Shown: positions 32,613-41,528, counted from the first letter of the stretch. The stretch: 64,000 nt of DNA from Halorubrum salipaludis (GCF_002286985.1 NZ_NSKC01000002.1:372001-436000); one strand, 5' to 3'. The notes: generated by a model from the letters alone, not told the origin. Translations and numbers: made by a program.

Positions 32613-34147
32613 CACAGTATGTCGGTGCGATAGACCAAGGCACGACCGGTACCCGATTCATGGTGTTCGACCACGAGGGGCAGGTCGTCGCGAACGCGTA
32701 CGAACAGCACGAACAGATCTACCCCAACCCGGGGTGGGTCGAACACGACCCGATCGAGATCTGGGAGAACACCCAACAGGTCGTCCTCGACGGGCTCGCC
32801 GACGCGGGCCTGGAGGCGGACCAGCTCGACGCGATCGGGATCACGAACCAGCGCGAGACGACGATCGTCTGGGACAAAGACTCCGGGAAGCCGGTCCACA
32901 ACGCCCTCGTGTGGCAGGACCGCCGGACCACGGACCGCGTCGAGGAGCTGCAGGAGGCGGACAAAGTCGAAGAGATCAGACAGAAGACCGGCCTCGAGGC
33001 CGACGCGTACTTCTCCGCGACCAAGACCGAGTGGATCCTCGACAACGCCGAACCGCTCAAGATGCAGAGCTCTCGGGGCGGCGACCTCCGCGACCGCGCC
33101 CGCGAGGGCGAGCTCGTCATGGGGACGATCGACTCGTGGCTCATCTACAACCTGACGGGCAACCACATCACCGACGTCACCAACGCCTCCCGGACGATGC
33201 TGTACAACATCCGGGAGATGGAGTGGGACGACGAGCTGCTCGATGAGTTCGACGTGCCGAGGGAGATGGTGCCCGAGGTGCGCCCGTCCTCCGACGAGGA
33301 CTACTACGGCCACACGGACGCCGACGGCTTCCTCGGCGAGGAGGTCCCGGTCGCGGGCGCGCTGGGCGACCAGCAGGCGGCGCTGTTCGGCCAGACGTGC
33401 TTCGACGAGGGCGACGCGAAGAACACCTACGGCACGGGGTCGTTCTACCTGATGAACACGGGGACCGAGGCCGTCGAGTCCGACCACGGACTGCTGACGA
33501 CCATCGGCTTCCAGATGTCCGGCGAGCCGGTCCAGTACGCGCTGGAGGGGTCGATCTTCATCACCGGCGCCGCCATCGAGTGGCTCGAGGACGTCGACCT
33601 GATCAACAACGCGGCCCAGACCGCCGAGCTCGCGCGGTCGGTCGACTCGACCGACGGCGTCTACATGGTCCCGGCGTTCACGGGCCTCGGCGCACCCCAC
33701 TGGGACGGTCGCGCCCGCGGCACCATCGTCGGGATGACCCGCGGGACCAGCAAGGAGCACATCGTGCGGGCGACGCTCGAGAGCATCGCGTACCAGACCC
33801 GCGACATCGCCGAGGCCATGGAGGCCGACTCCGGCGTGGAGACGACGACGCTCCGCGTCGACGGCGGCGCGGTCAAGAACAACTTCCTCTGTCAGCTCCA
33901 GTCGGACATCATCCAGACCGACATCGCGCGGCCGGAGGTCGACGAGACCACCGCGCTCGGTAGCGCCTACGCCGCCGGGCTCGCGGTCGGCTACTGGGAC
34001 ACCGTCGACGAGCTCCGCGACAACTGGCAGGTCGACCGCGAGTTCACCCCCGAGAAGGACCAGGCCGAGGTCGACAAGCTGTACAGCCGGTGGGACGACG
34101 CGGTCGAGCGCTCGAAGAACTGGGCGATCGACGAGGAGGACGAGTAG
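32609..34147 (+). CDS. glpK: Glycerol kinase
   Basis: A 512-residue FGGY-family kinase making sn-glycerol-3-phosphate from glycerol and ATP. Motifs: YVGAIDQGTTGTRFM at the start, ITNQRETTIVWD, then the second-half ATP motifs GSIFITGAAIEWL and LRVDGGAVKNNFLCQ. The AGGAGGGA site 8 bp before the ATG is unusually strong for a haloarchaeon. It faces away from glpABC and is followed with zero spacing by a membrane protein gene, together forming the glycerol uptake and oxidation locus. Confidence 0.96.
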   Translation: MTQYVGAIDQGTTGTRFMVFDHEGQVVANAYEQHEQIYPNPGWVEHDPIEIWENTQQVVLDGLADAGLEADQLDAIGITNQRETTIVWDKDSGKPVHNALVWQDRRTTDRVEELQEADKVEEIRQKTGLEADAYFSATKTEWILDNAEPLKMQSSRGGDLRDRAREGELVMGTIDSWLIYNLTGNHITDVTNASRTMLYNIREMEWDDELLDEFDVPREMVPEVRPSSDEDYYGHTDADGFLGEEVPVAGALGDQQAALFGQTCFDEGDAKNTYGTGSFYLMNTGTEAVESDHGLLTTIGFQMSGEPVQYALEGSIFITGAAIEWLEDVDLINNAAQTAELARSVDSTDGVYMVPAFTGLGAPHWDGRARGTIVGMTRGTSKEHIVRATLESIAYQTRDIAEAMEADSGVETTTLRVDGGAVKNNFLCQLQSDIIQTDIARPEVDETTALGSAYAAGLAVGYWDTVDELRDNWQVDREFTPEKDQAEVDKLYSRWDDAVERSKNWAIDEEDE

Positions 34148-35284
34148 ATGAACGAGCTCCTCCTTCAGGTCCCGGTCATCGGCGTCGAGATCAAGCTGTT
34201 CCTGCTGCTCGTCATCACCGCGCTGGCGGGCGGCGCGTTCGGGGCCGCGATCGGCGCGCTCCCGGCGTTCATCTTCACCGGGTTCGTCGTCTTCCTCGGC
34301 GAGGGGATCGGCGTTCTCCAGCGCCAGATCGGCGCCGTCGAGGGGATCCCCGCCGGCGAGCTCGCCGCCGGGATCACCGGCGTCATCGGCTTCGGCGCGA
34401 TCACCGGCCCGCACATCGCGTTCGCGGGCGGCGTGGCCGCGTCGGCGTACGCGGGCAAGAAGTACCCCGAGATGGAGCCCGCCGGCTGGGACTACCACTT
34501 CGGGAAGAACATCCTGTACGCGTTCGGCACCAAGCCGGACATCCTCGCGGTCGGCGCGATCTTCGGCCTGGTCGGCATGCTGATCACCCAGGTCGCGAAC
34601 GGCGTCTTCATCAACGTCTTGGGGACGACCCCGCCGACCGACTTCATCGCGGTGTCCGTGTTCGCGACGGCGTTCCTCGCCCGGCCGGTGTTCGGCTACC
34701 CGATCGTCGGGAAACCGGCCGGCGACGGGTTCCTCGACATGTCGCCGTTCGAGCGCGAGGAGTCGCACCCGGAGGCCGAAGGCGGCCCTGAAGAACACGC
34801 CGGACGGCTGGCGACCGAGCCGTGGCTCCCCCACCAGTACAAGTGGGCGAACGTGGCCACCATCGGTCTCGTCGGCGGCGTCCTCGGGGGGTACATCTAC
34901 CTCCAGACCGGGAGCATCTTCATGGGGTACGGCATCTCCGCGATCAGCCTGCTGTTCCTCAACCTCGGCGTCGAGAAGATCCCGGTGACCCACCACATCA
35001 CGCTTCTCGGCTCGACCGGCGCCGTGATCGCCGTGGGCGCGTACGGTGACATCGGTGCGGTGACGCCGCTCGCGTCGGTCGGCACGACGGGCGCGCTCGT
35101 CGCGATCGTCGCCGCCGGCGTGTTCGGCGCCGCCAGCGGGCTCCTCGGAGAGCTCACCCAGCGGCTGTTCTACTCGCACTCCGGGACCCACGTCGACCCG
35201 CCGGCAATGGCCATCGCGATCATGATGCTCATCGTCGGGATCCTCGCGATCCTCGGCGTGTTGCCAAACGCCGGATACCTCTGA
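34148..35284 (+). CDS. Polytopic membrane protein of the haloarchaeal glp locus (GlpX-like), possible glycerol facilitator
   Basis: A 378-residue protein with about nine membrane helices rich in Gly/Ala (LLVITALAGGAFGAAIGALP, GELAAGITGVIGFGAITGPH) and a hydrophilic loop at about residues 195-235. Its ATG directly follows the glpK stop. The same gene follows glpK in Haloferax, where it has been called glpX, although it is unrelated to the bacterial fructose bisphosphatase GlpX. No aquaporin NPA motifs occur, and no GlpF is present in the window, so a role in glycerol entry is a reasonable but untested idea. Confidence 0.75.
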   Translation: MNELLLQVPVIGVEIKLFLLLVITALAGGAFGAAIGALPAFIFTGFVVFLGEGIGVLQRQIGAVEGIPAGELAAGITGVIGFGAITGPHIAFAGGVAASAYAGKKYPEMEPAGWDYHFGKNILYAFGTKPDILAVGAIFGLVGMLITQVANGVFINVLGTTPPTDFIAVSVFATAFLARPVFGYPIVGKPAGDGFLDMSPFEREESHPEAEGGPEEHAGRLATEPWLPHQYKWANVATIGLVGGVLGGYIYLQTGSIFMGYGISAISLLFLNLGVEKIPVTHHITLLGSTGAVIAVGAYGDIGAVTPLASVGTTGALVAIVAAGVFGAASGLLGELTQRLFYSHSGTHVDPPAMAIAIMMLIVGILAILGVLPNAGYL

Positions 35285-35515
35285 GGCCGTGGGGGGATCG
35301 GCCCCGAAAGGGCGGGGAACGCCCCCGAACCGATTCGTCCGCGCGGCGCCCGCCGCGCGGTCGCAGCGCGCCAACCGTCCCGACACGCCCTCGACCGAGA
35401 CCGAGACGCCGGAGACACCAATGGAACGCCACACGAGACGCGAGCCACGATCGGACCGAACCGGGAGCGACCGCGCTTCGCACCGGTTTTACCGGAGCAC
35501 CGCGGAGGGCCGCCC

Positions 35516-36688
35516 GTGAACATCGACGACCGGATCGAGCGGCGGCTCGGCTACGACGTGGAGGCCGGCGTCGTCGTGGACCTCGACGCCGTCTCGCCGG
35601 TGTCGCACACCGAGTCGCCGGTCGGCCGCGGACCGGCGATCGAGCGGCTCCTGGACGCGTTCGAACCGGCCTTCTCCGGATCGCTCCCGCCGAGCGCCTA
35701 CGTTCACGGGCCGAAGGGGAGCGGGAAGTCGGCGATCGTCTCCGCGCTGTTCCGCCGCCTCGCGGACCACAGCGGCCCCCGACGAGCGATCCAGACGTCG
35801 ACGCGGGCGGTCGAGCCGACGCTCCCCGGGTTCGTCTACGTGGACGCGCGGCGGGCGTCGACGCGGTTCCGGCTCTGTCACGCCGCGCTCGACGCGGTCA
35901 GCGACGACGCCGTCCCCGAGCACGGGGTCGGTACGGACGAGGTGGTCGAGTCGCTGCGGGACGCCGTCGGCACCGGTCCCGACCTGGTCGTCGCGGTCGA
36001 TCACGTCGACGAGCCGGAGACGCCGGGCGCGACGGCGGTCGTCGAGTGGCTCACGGACGTCAGCGACCGGGTCGTTCCGGTGTGTCTCGGCCGCGACGAG
36101 CCGGCGGAGATCGAGTGGACGCCCGACGAGACGGTGGCGTTCGAGCCGTACCGGCGGCACGTGCTCGTCGAACTGCTGACGAGCCGGTGTTCCACCGGGC
36201 TCGGACGCGACGCGCTCACCCACGACCAGATCCGCGAGATCAGCGAGTGGGCCGACGGCGACGCGCACGACGCGCTCGCGGCGATCGCCGGCGCGGCCAT
36301 CACCGCGGAGCGCGCGGGCGCCTCGACGGTGCGGCCGGAGGACCTCGATACGGGGATCGAGTCGGTCCCGCGTCCGGGCGTCGCGCTCGGACGGGTCCTC
36401 GCGCTCTCGGAGAGCCGACGGCGGCTCCTCTACGAGCTCGTGAGCCTGCCCGACGACGACCGGGCCTCGGTGAGCGCCGCGACCGAGACGATCGCCTCGC
36501 GCGAGGCGGTGGACCTGTCGCCCTCGACCGTGCGGCGCGTGCTCTACGAGCTCGCGGACGCCGGCCTGCTCGACCGGGTGACGGCTCGCCAGAGCGGAGG
36601 GAAGGGACGACCCCCGAGCCGGCTCGTCCCGCGGTTCCCGACGCTCGTGTTCCGCGAGCTGTTCGACCGGCCCTCGTGGTCGGTCTGA
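35516..36688 (+). CDS. Cdc6/Orc1-like AAA+ ATPase with C-terminal winged helix
   Basis: A 390-residue protein. Walker A is GPKGSGKS at residues 65-72; Walker B is degenerate, LVVAVDHVDE around 158-166, in place of the usual DEID. The C-terminal 100 residues form a winged helix (LSPSTVRRVLYELADAGLLDRV). This is the Orc1/Cdc6 plan, but the protein is divergent and the sequence lacks clear origin repeats on either side (35285-35515, 36689-36776). It may be one of the extra haloarchaeal Cdc6 paralogues not tied to an origin, or act as a regulator. The start is GTG at 35516. It is followed by a HAD phosphatase gene. Confidence 0.75.
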   Translation: MNIDDRIERRLGYDVEAGVVVDLDAVSPVSHTESPVGRGPAIERLLDAFEPAFSGSLPPSAYVHGPKGSGKSAIVSALFRRLADHSGPRRAIQTSTRAVEPTLPGFVYVDARRASTRFRLCHAALDAVSDDAVPEHGVGTDEVVESLRDAVGTGPDLVVAVDHVDEPETPGATAVVEWLTDVSDRVVPVCLGRDEPAEIEWTPDETVAFEPYRRHVLVELLTSRCSTGLGRDALTHDQIREISEWADGDAHDALAAIAGAAITAERAGASTVRPEDLDTGIESVPRPGVALGRVLALSESRRRLLYELVSLPDDDRASVSAATETIASREAVDLSPSTVRRVLYELADAGLLDRVTARQSGGKGRPPSRLVPRFPTLVFRELFDRPSWSV

Positions 36689-36776
36689 CCCGACGCCGCC
36701 GTCTCTTCCCCTCGCGTTCCCGCTTCCGTCGGCCGCGAACGCAAGACAGTTGCGCGTCGCGGGCCGCACGTCCGGT

Positions 36777-37460
36777 ATGGTTCCGCCCCTCGCGTTAGAC
36801 ATCGACGGGACGCTGACGACGGCGAGCGGCCGGATCGACCCCCGCGTCTTCGATCTGTTGCCGGAGTGGGACGCCCCGGTGGTGCTCGCGACCGGGAAGG
36901 CGTTCCCGTATCCGGTCGCGCTCGCGCACTTCCTCGGGCGCGCGGAGACCGTCATCGCCGAGAACGGCGGCGTCGTGCACGTCGACGGCGAGACGACGGT
37001 CCTCGGCGACCCCGAGGCCCCCAGAGCCGTCGTGGAGGCGTTCCGCGAGCGCGGCGGCGACCCCGGCTGGGGCGCCCGCGACACGGTGAACCGCTGGCGC
37101 GAGACGGAGGTGGCGCTGTCGCTCGACGCGGACGAGACCCTGCTGCGCGAGGTCGCCGCGGCCGCCGGCGGCGACGTAGAGGTGGTCGACACCGGCTACG
37201 CGTACCACGTCAAGTCGACGGGCGTGAGCAAGGGCCGCGGGCTCGAACGCGTCGCCGACGCGCTGGGGATCGAGCCCGCCGCGTTCGTCGCGGTCGGCGA
37301 CAGCGAGAACGACGTGTCCACCTTCGCGCTCGCCGGCGAGTCGTACGCGGTCGCCAACGCCGACGTCGCCGCCCGGAACGCGGCCGACACCGTCCTCGAA
37401 GAGTCGTACATGGACGGCACCGCCGGCGTGCTCGCCGACCTCCGGGCGCGGAGCGAATAA
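36777..37460 (+). CDS. Phosphoglycolate phosphatase-type HAD hydrolase
   Basis: A 227-residue HAD-superfamily phosphatase of the Cof/archaeal phosphoglycolate phosphatase type. Motif I is LDIDGTLT (Asp8 and Asp10), motif II is ATGKAF, and motif IV is VGDSENDVSTF; a cap domain sits between about residues 85 and 150. The family removes phosphate from 2-phosphoglycolate. Start MVPPLALDID at 36777. Copy B of the dispersed element begins 43 bp after the stop. Confidence 0.88.
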   Translation: MVPPLALDIDGTLTTASGRIDPRVFDLLPEWDAPVVLATGKAFPYPVALAHFLGRAETVIAENGGVVHVDGETTVLGDPEAPRAVVEAFRERGGDPGWGARDTVNRWRETEVALSLDADETLLREVAAAAGGDVEVVDTGYAYHVKSTGVSKGRGLERVADALGIEPAAFVAVGDSENDVSTFALAGESYAVANADVAARNAADTVLEESYMDGTAGVLADLRARSE

Positions 37461-37599
37461 CGCCAAAGCGAGCGGTTACTGTGGATATCGAGACGATTGA
37501 TCCCGGGAGTGGGTATTGCATACCAGTAGCGGCGAGACAGTATTTGAACAGCCGTGAGCGACGGCGCCGATCGCTTATAAGGGACGGCGCGGTGGCGTC

Positions 37600-37721
37600 G
37601 CCGGCGGCGAAGCCGCCGGCTGTCACCGGGCGAAGCCCGGTTGCCCGAGGGACTCCGTCCCTCGCTGCCAGAGGGACCTTCGGTCCCTCGCTGGAGTCGC
37701 TGGCGCCGATGGCGCCAGCGA
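37600..37721. repeat. Array of five perfect three-base-loop hairpins in copy B
   Basis: Successive perfect hairpins at 37600-37620 (9-bp stem, GAA loop), 37625-37641 (7, GAA), 37647-37663 (7, TCC), 37671-37689 (8, TTC) and 37697-37721 (11, GAT). All have loops of exactly three bases, and stem sequences differ, so these are separate units and not copies of one stem. Confidence 0.85.
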
Positions 37722-37944
37722 CGAGGTTGGGGAGGTGTGAGGCTGCGGTCCCGCGAGCGACCGACGGGAGCGAGCGGGAGCACGGAACTCGCAGCCCGCG
37801 CAGCGAACGGTGCGAGGTGCGAGCGAAGCGAGCACCTCGACTGGCGAGCGGCGAAGCCGCGAGCCGCGAGCGAGCAGGACCGTCTTCCGGCGGTGCTGTG
37901 CAGGGTAGGACTCAAAGGGGCAGCCGCGAGGCGGGCAGAGGCGT

Positions 37945-38094
37945 TCACGAGAGAGGAGCTCTCGTGAGCCAATCAGAACGCTTCGCGTTCTGATGACGAC
38001 GCAAGCACCGCAGGAACGAGCACCGCGAGTGACGAGGAGCGTGGTTCGAAACGGCGGAGCCGTTTCGTCATCACGAGACGCCTTCGGCGTCTCG
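37945..38094. repeat. Second hairpin array in copy B
   Basis: Hairpins at 37945-37967 (9-bp stem, 5-base loop), 37973-37993 (9, TTC), 38047-38067 (9, GGA) and 38074-38094 (9, TTC). Three of four again have three-base loops and 9-bp stems. They flank AGCACCGC-rich spacer DNA between the two conserved blocks of the element. Confidence 0.85.
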
Positions 38095-38352
38095 AACGAC
38101 AGCGAGCGTGCGCCGTCCTCACGGCTGGGGCTTTGCAGGTCTTCACCACAGACACATCGATCACTTATAAATAGCCACCAGCACCACCACAATCTGACTT
38201 ATAAACAACCGACCCACGGAAATAATTCACAGACTCCCAAAATCGCAGACCATCGCGTCTGTGCTGAACGATCGCGTGTGTCAGACGGCCAACTGCTGGG
38301 GATTCAACGAATCGACGTAACCGCTTTCCCGCGCGGCGCCCAGCATCGGACA

Positions 38353-41235
38353 GTGAGCGAACTCACGGACAGCGGCTCGGACGGGGGCCGAGCCGAGCCG
38401 TCGGCGCGAGCGCTCCTCCGCGAGGCGCTCGCGGGTGACAGCGAGGCGCTCGGCGTCGAGTTCGACCCGGAGACCGTCCCGCTCCCCGACGCCGACGTGC
38501 TCGACCGGCTCTCGCCGCCGGTCCGCCGCTGGTGGGTCTCGGAGTTCGCGGCGCACGTCGGCGAGAACGGCGGGCTGTTCACCCCGCCGCAGCGCGGCGC
38601 GATCCCCCGCGTCGACGCCGGCGAGAACTGCCTCGTCGCCGCGCCGACGGGGAGCGGGAAGACGCTCGCCGCCTTCACCGCGGTCCTCGACGACCTCTTC
38701 GCGCGCGACCGCGCCGGCGACCTCGACGACTCCGTCTACTGCCTGTACGTCTCCCCGCTGAAGTCGCTCGCGAACGATGTCGAGCGCAACCTCGAGGCCC
38801 CGCTCGCGGGGATCGCGGCGGAGATGGCGGCGGCGGACGGCGCAGAGGGAGGCGAAGGTGACGTGGGGGTGGCCGAAGGTGACGTGGAGGGGGCCGAAGG
38901 AGACGAAGGGGACGGCCCCGACCCCGGCGTCCGCCAGGCGATCCGCCACGGCGACACGAGCGAGGCGGACCGGCGGGCCATGCTGGAGGAGCCGCCCCAC
39001 GTGCTCAACACCACGCCGGAGACGCTCGCGATCCTGCTCAACTCGCCGGAGTTCAAGGAGAAGCTCCGCACCGTCGAGTACGTCGTCGTCGACGAGATCC
39101 ACGCGCTGGCGGGGAACAAGCGCGGCACCCACCTCTCGGTGTCGCTGGAGCGGCTGACCGAGCTCGCCGACGGCTCCCCGACCCGGATCGGCTGTTCCGC
39201 GACGGTCGAGCCCCTCGACGAGGTCGCCGACTTTCTCGTCGGCCGCGAGCGCGTCGCCGGCGAGGTCGGCGAGGCGGACGGCTTCGCTCCCCGCGACTGC
39301 GAGGTCGTGGACGCCCGGTTCGGCCGCGAGTTCGACCTGCGGCTCCGGACCCCGGCGGCCGACCTCATTCACACGCCCGACTCGGTCGTCACCGACCGCT
39401 TCTACGACGCGCTCCACGACCTGATCGCCGACCACGAGAACACGCTGGTGTTCGCGAACTCGCGGTCGGGCGCCGAGCGCACCCTCCGCGAGCTCCGCGA
39501 GCGGTTCGGCTACGACGAGACGGACTCGGGCTGTCACCACGGGAGCCTCGGCGAGACGCAGCGCCGCCGGATCGAGGAGGGGCTGAAGGCGGGGACGCTG
39601 GACGTGGTGACCACGTCGACGAGCCTCGAGCTCGGCATCGACATGCCGCATCTCGATCTGGTCGTGCAGGTGGGGTCGCCGAAGTCGGTCGCGGCGCTGC
39701 TCCAGCGCGTCGGGCGCGCGGGCCACAGCCCCGGCGAGACCGTGGAAGGGCGGGTGTTCGCGCTCGACCGCGACGAGCTCGCGGAGTGCGCGGCGATGCT
39801 CGCCCGCGCCGAGGAGGGGTTCGTCGACGGCGTGTCGCCGCCCGAGGGCGCCGCCGACGTGGCAGCCCAACACGTCTACGGGATGGCGATCAACCGGGTC
39901 CGGCCCGACCGTGAGATCCGCGAGGTGCTCAGGCGCGCGCACCCGTACCGCGAGTTCGGGACCCGCGAGTACGAGCGGCTCATGCGGTACCTCACCGGTG
40001 ACCACGAGGGGCTGGCGGAGCGCAACGTCTATCCGAAGGTGTGGCGCGACGCGAACGACCCGCCGGGGGGCGAACACCATCACGAGGAGCATCCGGTCGG
40101 CGAGACGCTCGTCGGGAAGCGCGGCCGGCTCGCGCGGGTCATCTACATGACGAACGTCGGGACGATCCCCGACTCGTTCGGCTGCGACGTGGTCACCCGC
40201 GACGGCGACGCGGTCGGGACGCTCGACGAGAACTACCTCGACACGCTCGCGCCGGGCGACGTGTTCGCGCTGGGCGGCGAGCGGTTCGCGTTCCGCTACC
40301 GCCGCGGGTCGAAGGTGTACGTCGACCGGACGGACGAGCGCCCGACCGTGCCCACGTGGTACGCCGAGCGGCTCCCGCTGTCAGCCGATCTGGCGGCCGA
40401 GGTGCTCGCGTTCCAGGCCGACCTGCTCGACCGACTGGAGGACGGCGGCCCCCCCGCGGTCCGCGCGCGGCTGCGGGAGCTCCCGATCGACGGCAACTCG
40501 GTGCGGGCGATCGCCCGGACCTACGCCGAGCAGGTCGCGTACGCGGGCGCGGAAAGCGTGTCGACCCCGTCGCGGCTCGCCGTCGAGGAGGTGCTCGACC
40601 GCGACGCGTACAAGCGCCGGTTCCACGTCCATTCGACGTACGGCCGGCGGTTCAACGAGGGGGTCTCGCGGCTGGTCGCCGCCGAGTGCGCGGCCCGGAC
40701 CGACGCCGAGCCGACGGTCGCGGTCGCCGACCGGGGGTTCAGCCTCGCGCTCCCGCTGAACCGCAAGGTCGACGTGGCCGGCGTCCTCCGCGATCTGGAC
40801 CCCGAGACGGTCCGGGCGGACCTCCGGGCGGCGCTGCGGGGGACCGACCTCCTCCAGCGCTACTTCCGGATCAACGCGACGCGCTCGCTCATGATCCTCA
40901 AGCGGTACAAGGGACACGAGAAGTCGGCCGCCGAACAGCAGGTCTCCGCCGAGACGCTGCTCTCTCTGGCCGAGGGGCTCGACGACTTCGCGGTGATCGA
41001 GGAGACGTACCGCGAGCTGTTGAACGACCGGCTCGACGCCCCCCGGATCCGCGCGGTCGCCGAGCGGATCAGCGAGGGGGACCTCGCGGTCGTCGACCGG
41101 ACGGTCGACTCTCCGACCCCGCTCGCGTTCGGGCTGGCGACGCTCGTCGACTCGGACGCGGTGCTCGCGGGCGACGAGTCGGCGGCGCTCCGGGCGTTCC
41201 ACGACCGGGTGCGGGCGGCGATCGACGACTCCTAA
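38353..41235 (+). CDS. Lhr-type superfamily 2 DNA helicase
   Basis: A 960-residue ATP-dependent helicase. Motif I is APTGSGKT (residues 97-104), Ia is SPLKSLANDV, II is DEIH (247-250) followed by ALAGNKRG, III is GCSAT, V is TSLELGIDMP and VI is QRVGRAGH. ALAGNKRG and the long C-terminal region with a winged-helix and Lhr-core domains are typical of archaeal Lhr, which unwinds branched or lesion-bearing DNA in repair. Residues 161-190 are an acidic Gly/Glu/Asp insert encoded by repetitive DNA. GTG at 38353 was chosen; a frame open further upstream runs through the non-coding element B. Confidence 0.93.
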   Translation: MSELTDSGSDGGRAEPSARALLREALAGDSEALGVEFDPETVPLPDADVLDRLSPPVRRWWVSEFAAHVGENGGLFTPPQRGAIPRVDAGENCLVAAPTGSGKTLAAFTAVLDDLFARDRAGDLDDSVYCLYVSPLKSLANDVERNLEAPLAGIAAEMAAADGAEGGEGDVGVAEGDVEGAEGDEGDGPDPGVRQAIRHGDTSEADRRAMLEEPPHVLNTTPETLAILLNSPEFKEKLRTVEYVVVDEIHALAGNKRGTHLSVSLERLTELADGSPTRIGCSATVEPLDEVADFLVGRERVAGEVGEADGFAPRDCEVVDARFGREFDLRLRTPAADLIHTPDSVVTDRFYDALHDLIADHENTLVFANSRSGAERTLRELRERFGYDETDSGCHHGSLGETQRRRIEEGLKAGTLDVVTTSTSLELGIDMPHLDLVVQVGSPKSVAALLQRVGRAGHSPGETVEGRVFALDRDELAECAAMLARAEEGFVDGVSPPEGAADVAAQHVYGMAINRVRPDREIREVLRRAHPYREFGTREYERLMRYLTGDHEGLAERNVYPKVWRDANDPPGGEHHHEEHPVGETLVGKRGRLARVIYMTNVGTIPDSFGCDVVTRDGDAVGTLDENYLDTLAPGDVFALGGERFAFRYRRGSKVYVDRTDERPTVPTWYAERLPLSADLAAEVLAFQADLLDRLEDGGPPAVRARLRELPIDGNSVRAIARTYAEQVAYAGAESVSTPSRLAVEEVLDRDAYKRRFHVHSTYGRRFNEGVSRLVAAECAARTDAEPTVAVADRGFSLALPLNRKVDVAGVLRDLDPETVRADLRAALRGTDLLQRYFRINATRSLMILKRYKGHEKSAAEQQVSAETLLSLAEGLDDFAVIEETYRELLNDRLDAPRIRAVAERISEGDLAVVDRTVDSPTPLAFGLATLVDSDAVLAGDESAALRAFHDRVRAAIDDS

Positions 41236-41264
41236 CCGCGCGGGCGGCGATCGACGACTCCTAA
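41211..41264 (+). repeat. 25-bp direct duplication at the helicase 3' end
   Basis: The last 25 bases of the helicase gene, including its TAA, are repeated exactly at 41240-41264 after a 4-bp spacer. The second copy supplies the stop codon (TAG on the minus strand, 41261-41263) of the convergent small gene. A recent local duplication is likely. Confidence 0.9.
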
Positions 41265-41458
41265 GGGCTCCCCGGCCGCGGCGGCTCCGGCGGGATCACC
41301 TCGGGGAGCCCATCGAGGAGCGACACCGTGTAGTGGAGGAACACGGCGAGCGCGACGACCGACAGGAGCAGTAAGAACAGCAGGATCATGCGCTCGTCGC
41401 TGCGCACGACCGCGCTAGCGTCGCCGGCGAAACGCCGAGCGTCCCCGAGCCGCTGCAT
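41261..41458 (-). CDS. Small single-span membrane protein
   Basis: A 65-residue protein with a hydrophobic helix MILLFLLLLSVVALAVFLHY at residues 24-43 and a proline-rich tail (VIPPEPPRPGSP). The first 23 residues are charged; a start at Met24 is equally possible. It is convergent with the helicase, and its stop codon lies in a 25-bp duplication, so the tail may recently have changed. No function is recognised. Confidence 0.55.
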   Translation of the reverse strand: MQRLGDARRFAGDASAVVRSDERMILLFLLLLSVVALAVFLHYTVSLLDGLPEVIPPEPPRPGSP

Positions 41459-41528
41459 GCGAACGGGTACGGCGCGCGCGGCATAAAATGGCGGGGCGAG
41501 GTGGAAAAGCGGAATGAGGCGGGACGGC

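Larger units (their letters stand above)
37504..38238 (+). mobile_element. MITE-like non-coding element, copy B
   Basis: About 735 bp, the longest copy. The left end is CGGGAGTGGGTATTGCA at 37504-37520, identical to the right end of copy A. Then come GTGAGCGACGGC and CTTATAAG, a hairpin-rich middle, GGTTGGGGAGGTGTGAGGC, the GGACTCAAAGGGGCAGCCG core at 37908, GGGGCTTTGCAGGTCTTCACC near 38130 and two TATA-like boxes (ACTTATAAA) 33-40 bp apart. The right terminal repeat is degenerate (ACAGACTCCCA at 38230-38238). It holds no gene and lies between the HAD phosphatase and the Lhr helicase; the following 114 bp to the helicase start hold nothing recognisable. Confidence 0.7.

Noticed and set aside
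32267-35434. A 1055-codon open frame antisense to glpK and its membrane protein gene
   Set aside because: It is the antisense shadow of two well-recognised genes in GC-rich DNA; its composition is arginine/valine/leucine-rich with no domain.
35285-35515. Replication origin next to the Cdc6-like gene
   Set aside because: No repeated origin-recognition-box-like sequence or A+T-rich unwinding element was found.
37600-38094. CRISPR array
   Set aside because: The hairpins have different sequences and irregular spacing; there are no constant direct repeats with unique spacers and no cas genes.
37993-38352. A longer N terminus for the Lhr helicase
   Set aside because: The extra 120 codons read through the dispersed element and its hairpins and are not helicase-like; GTG 38353 gives a normal N terminus.
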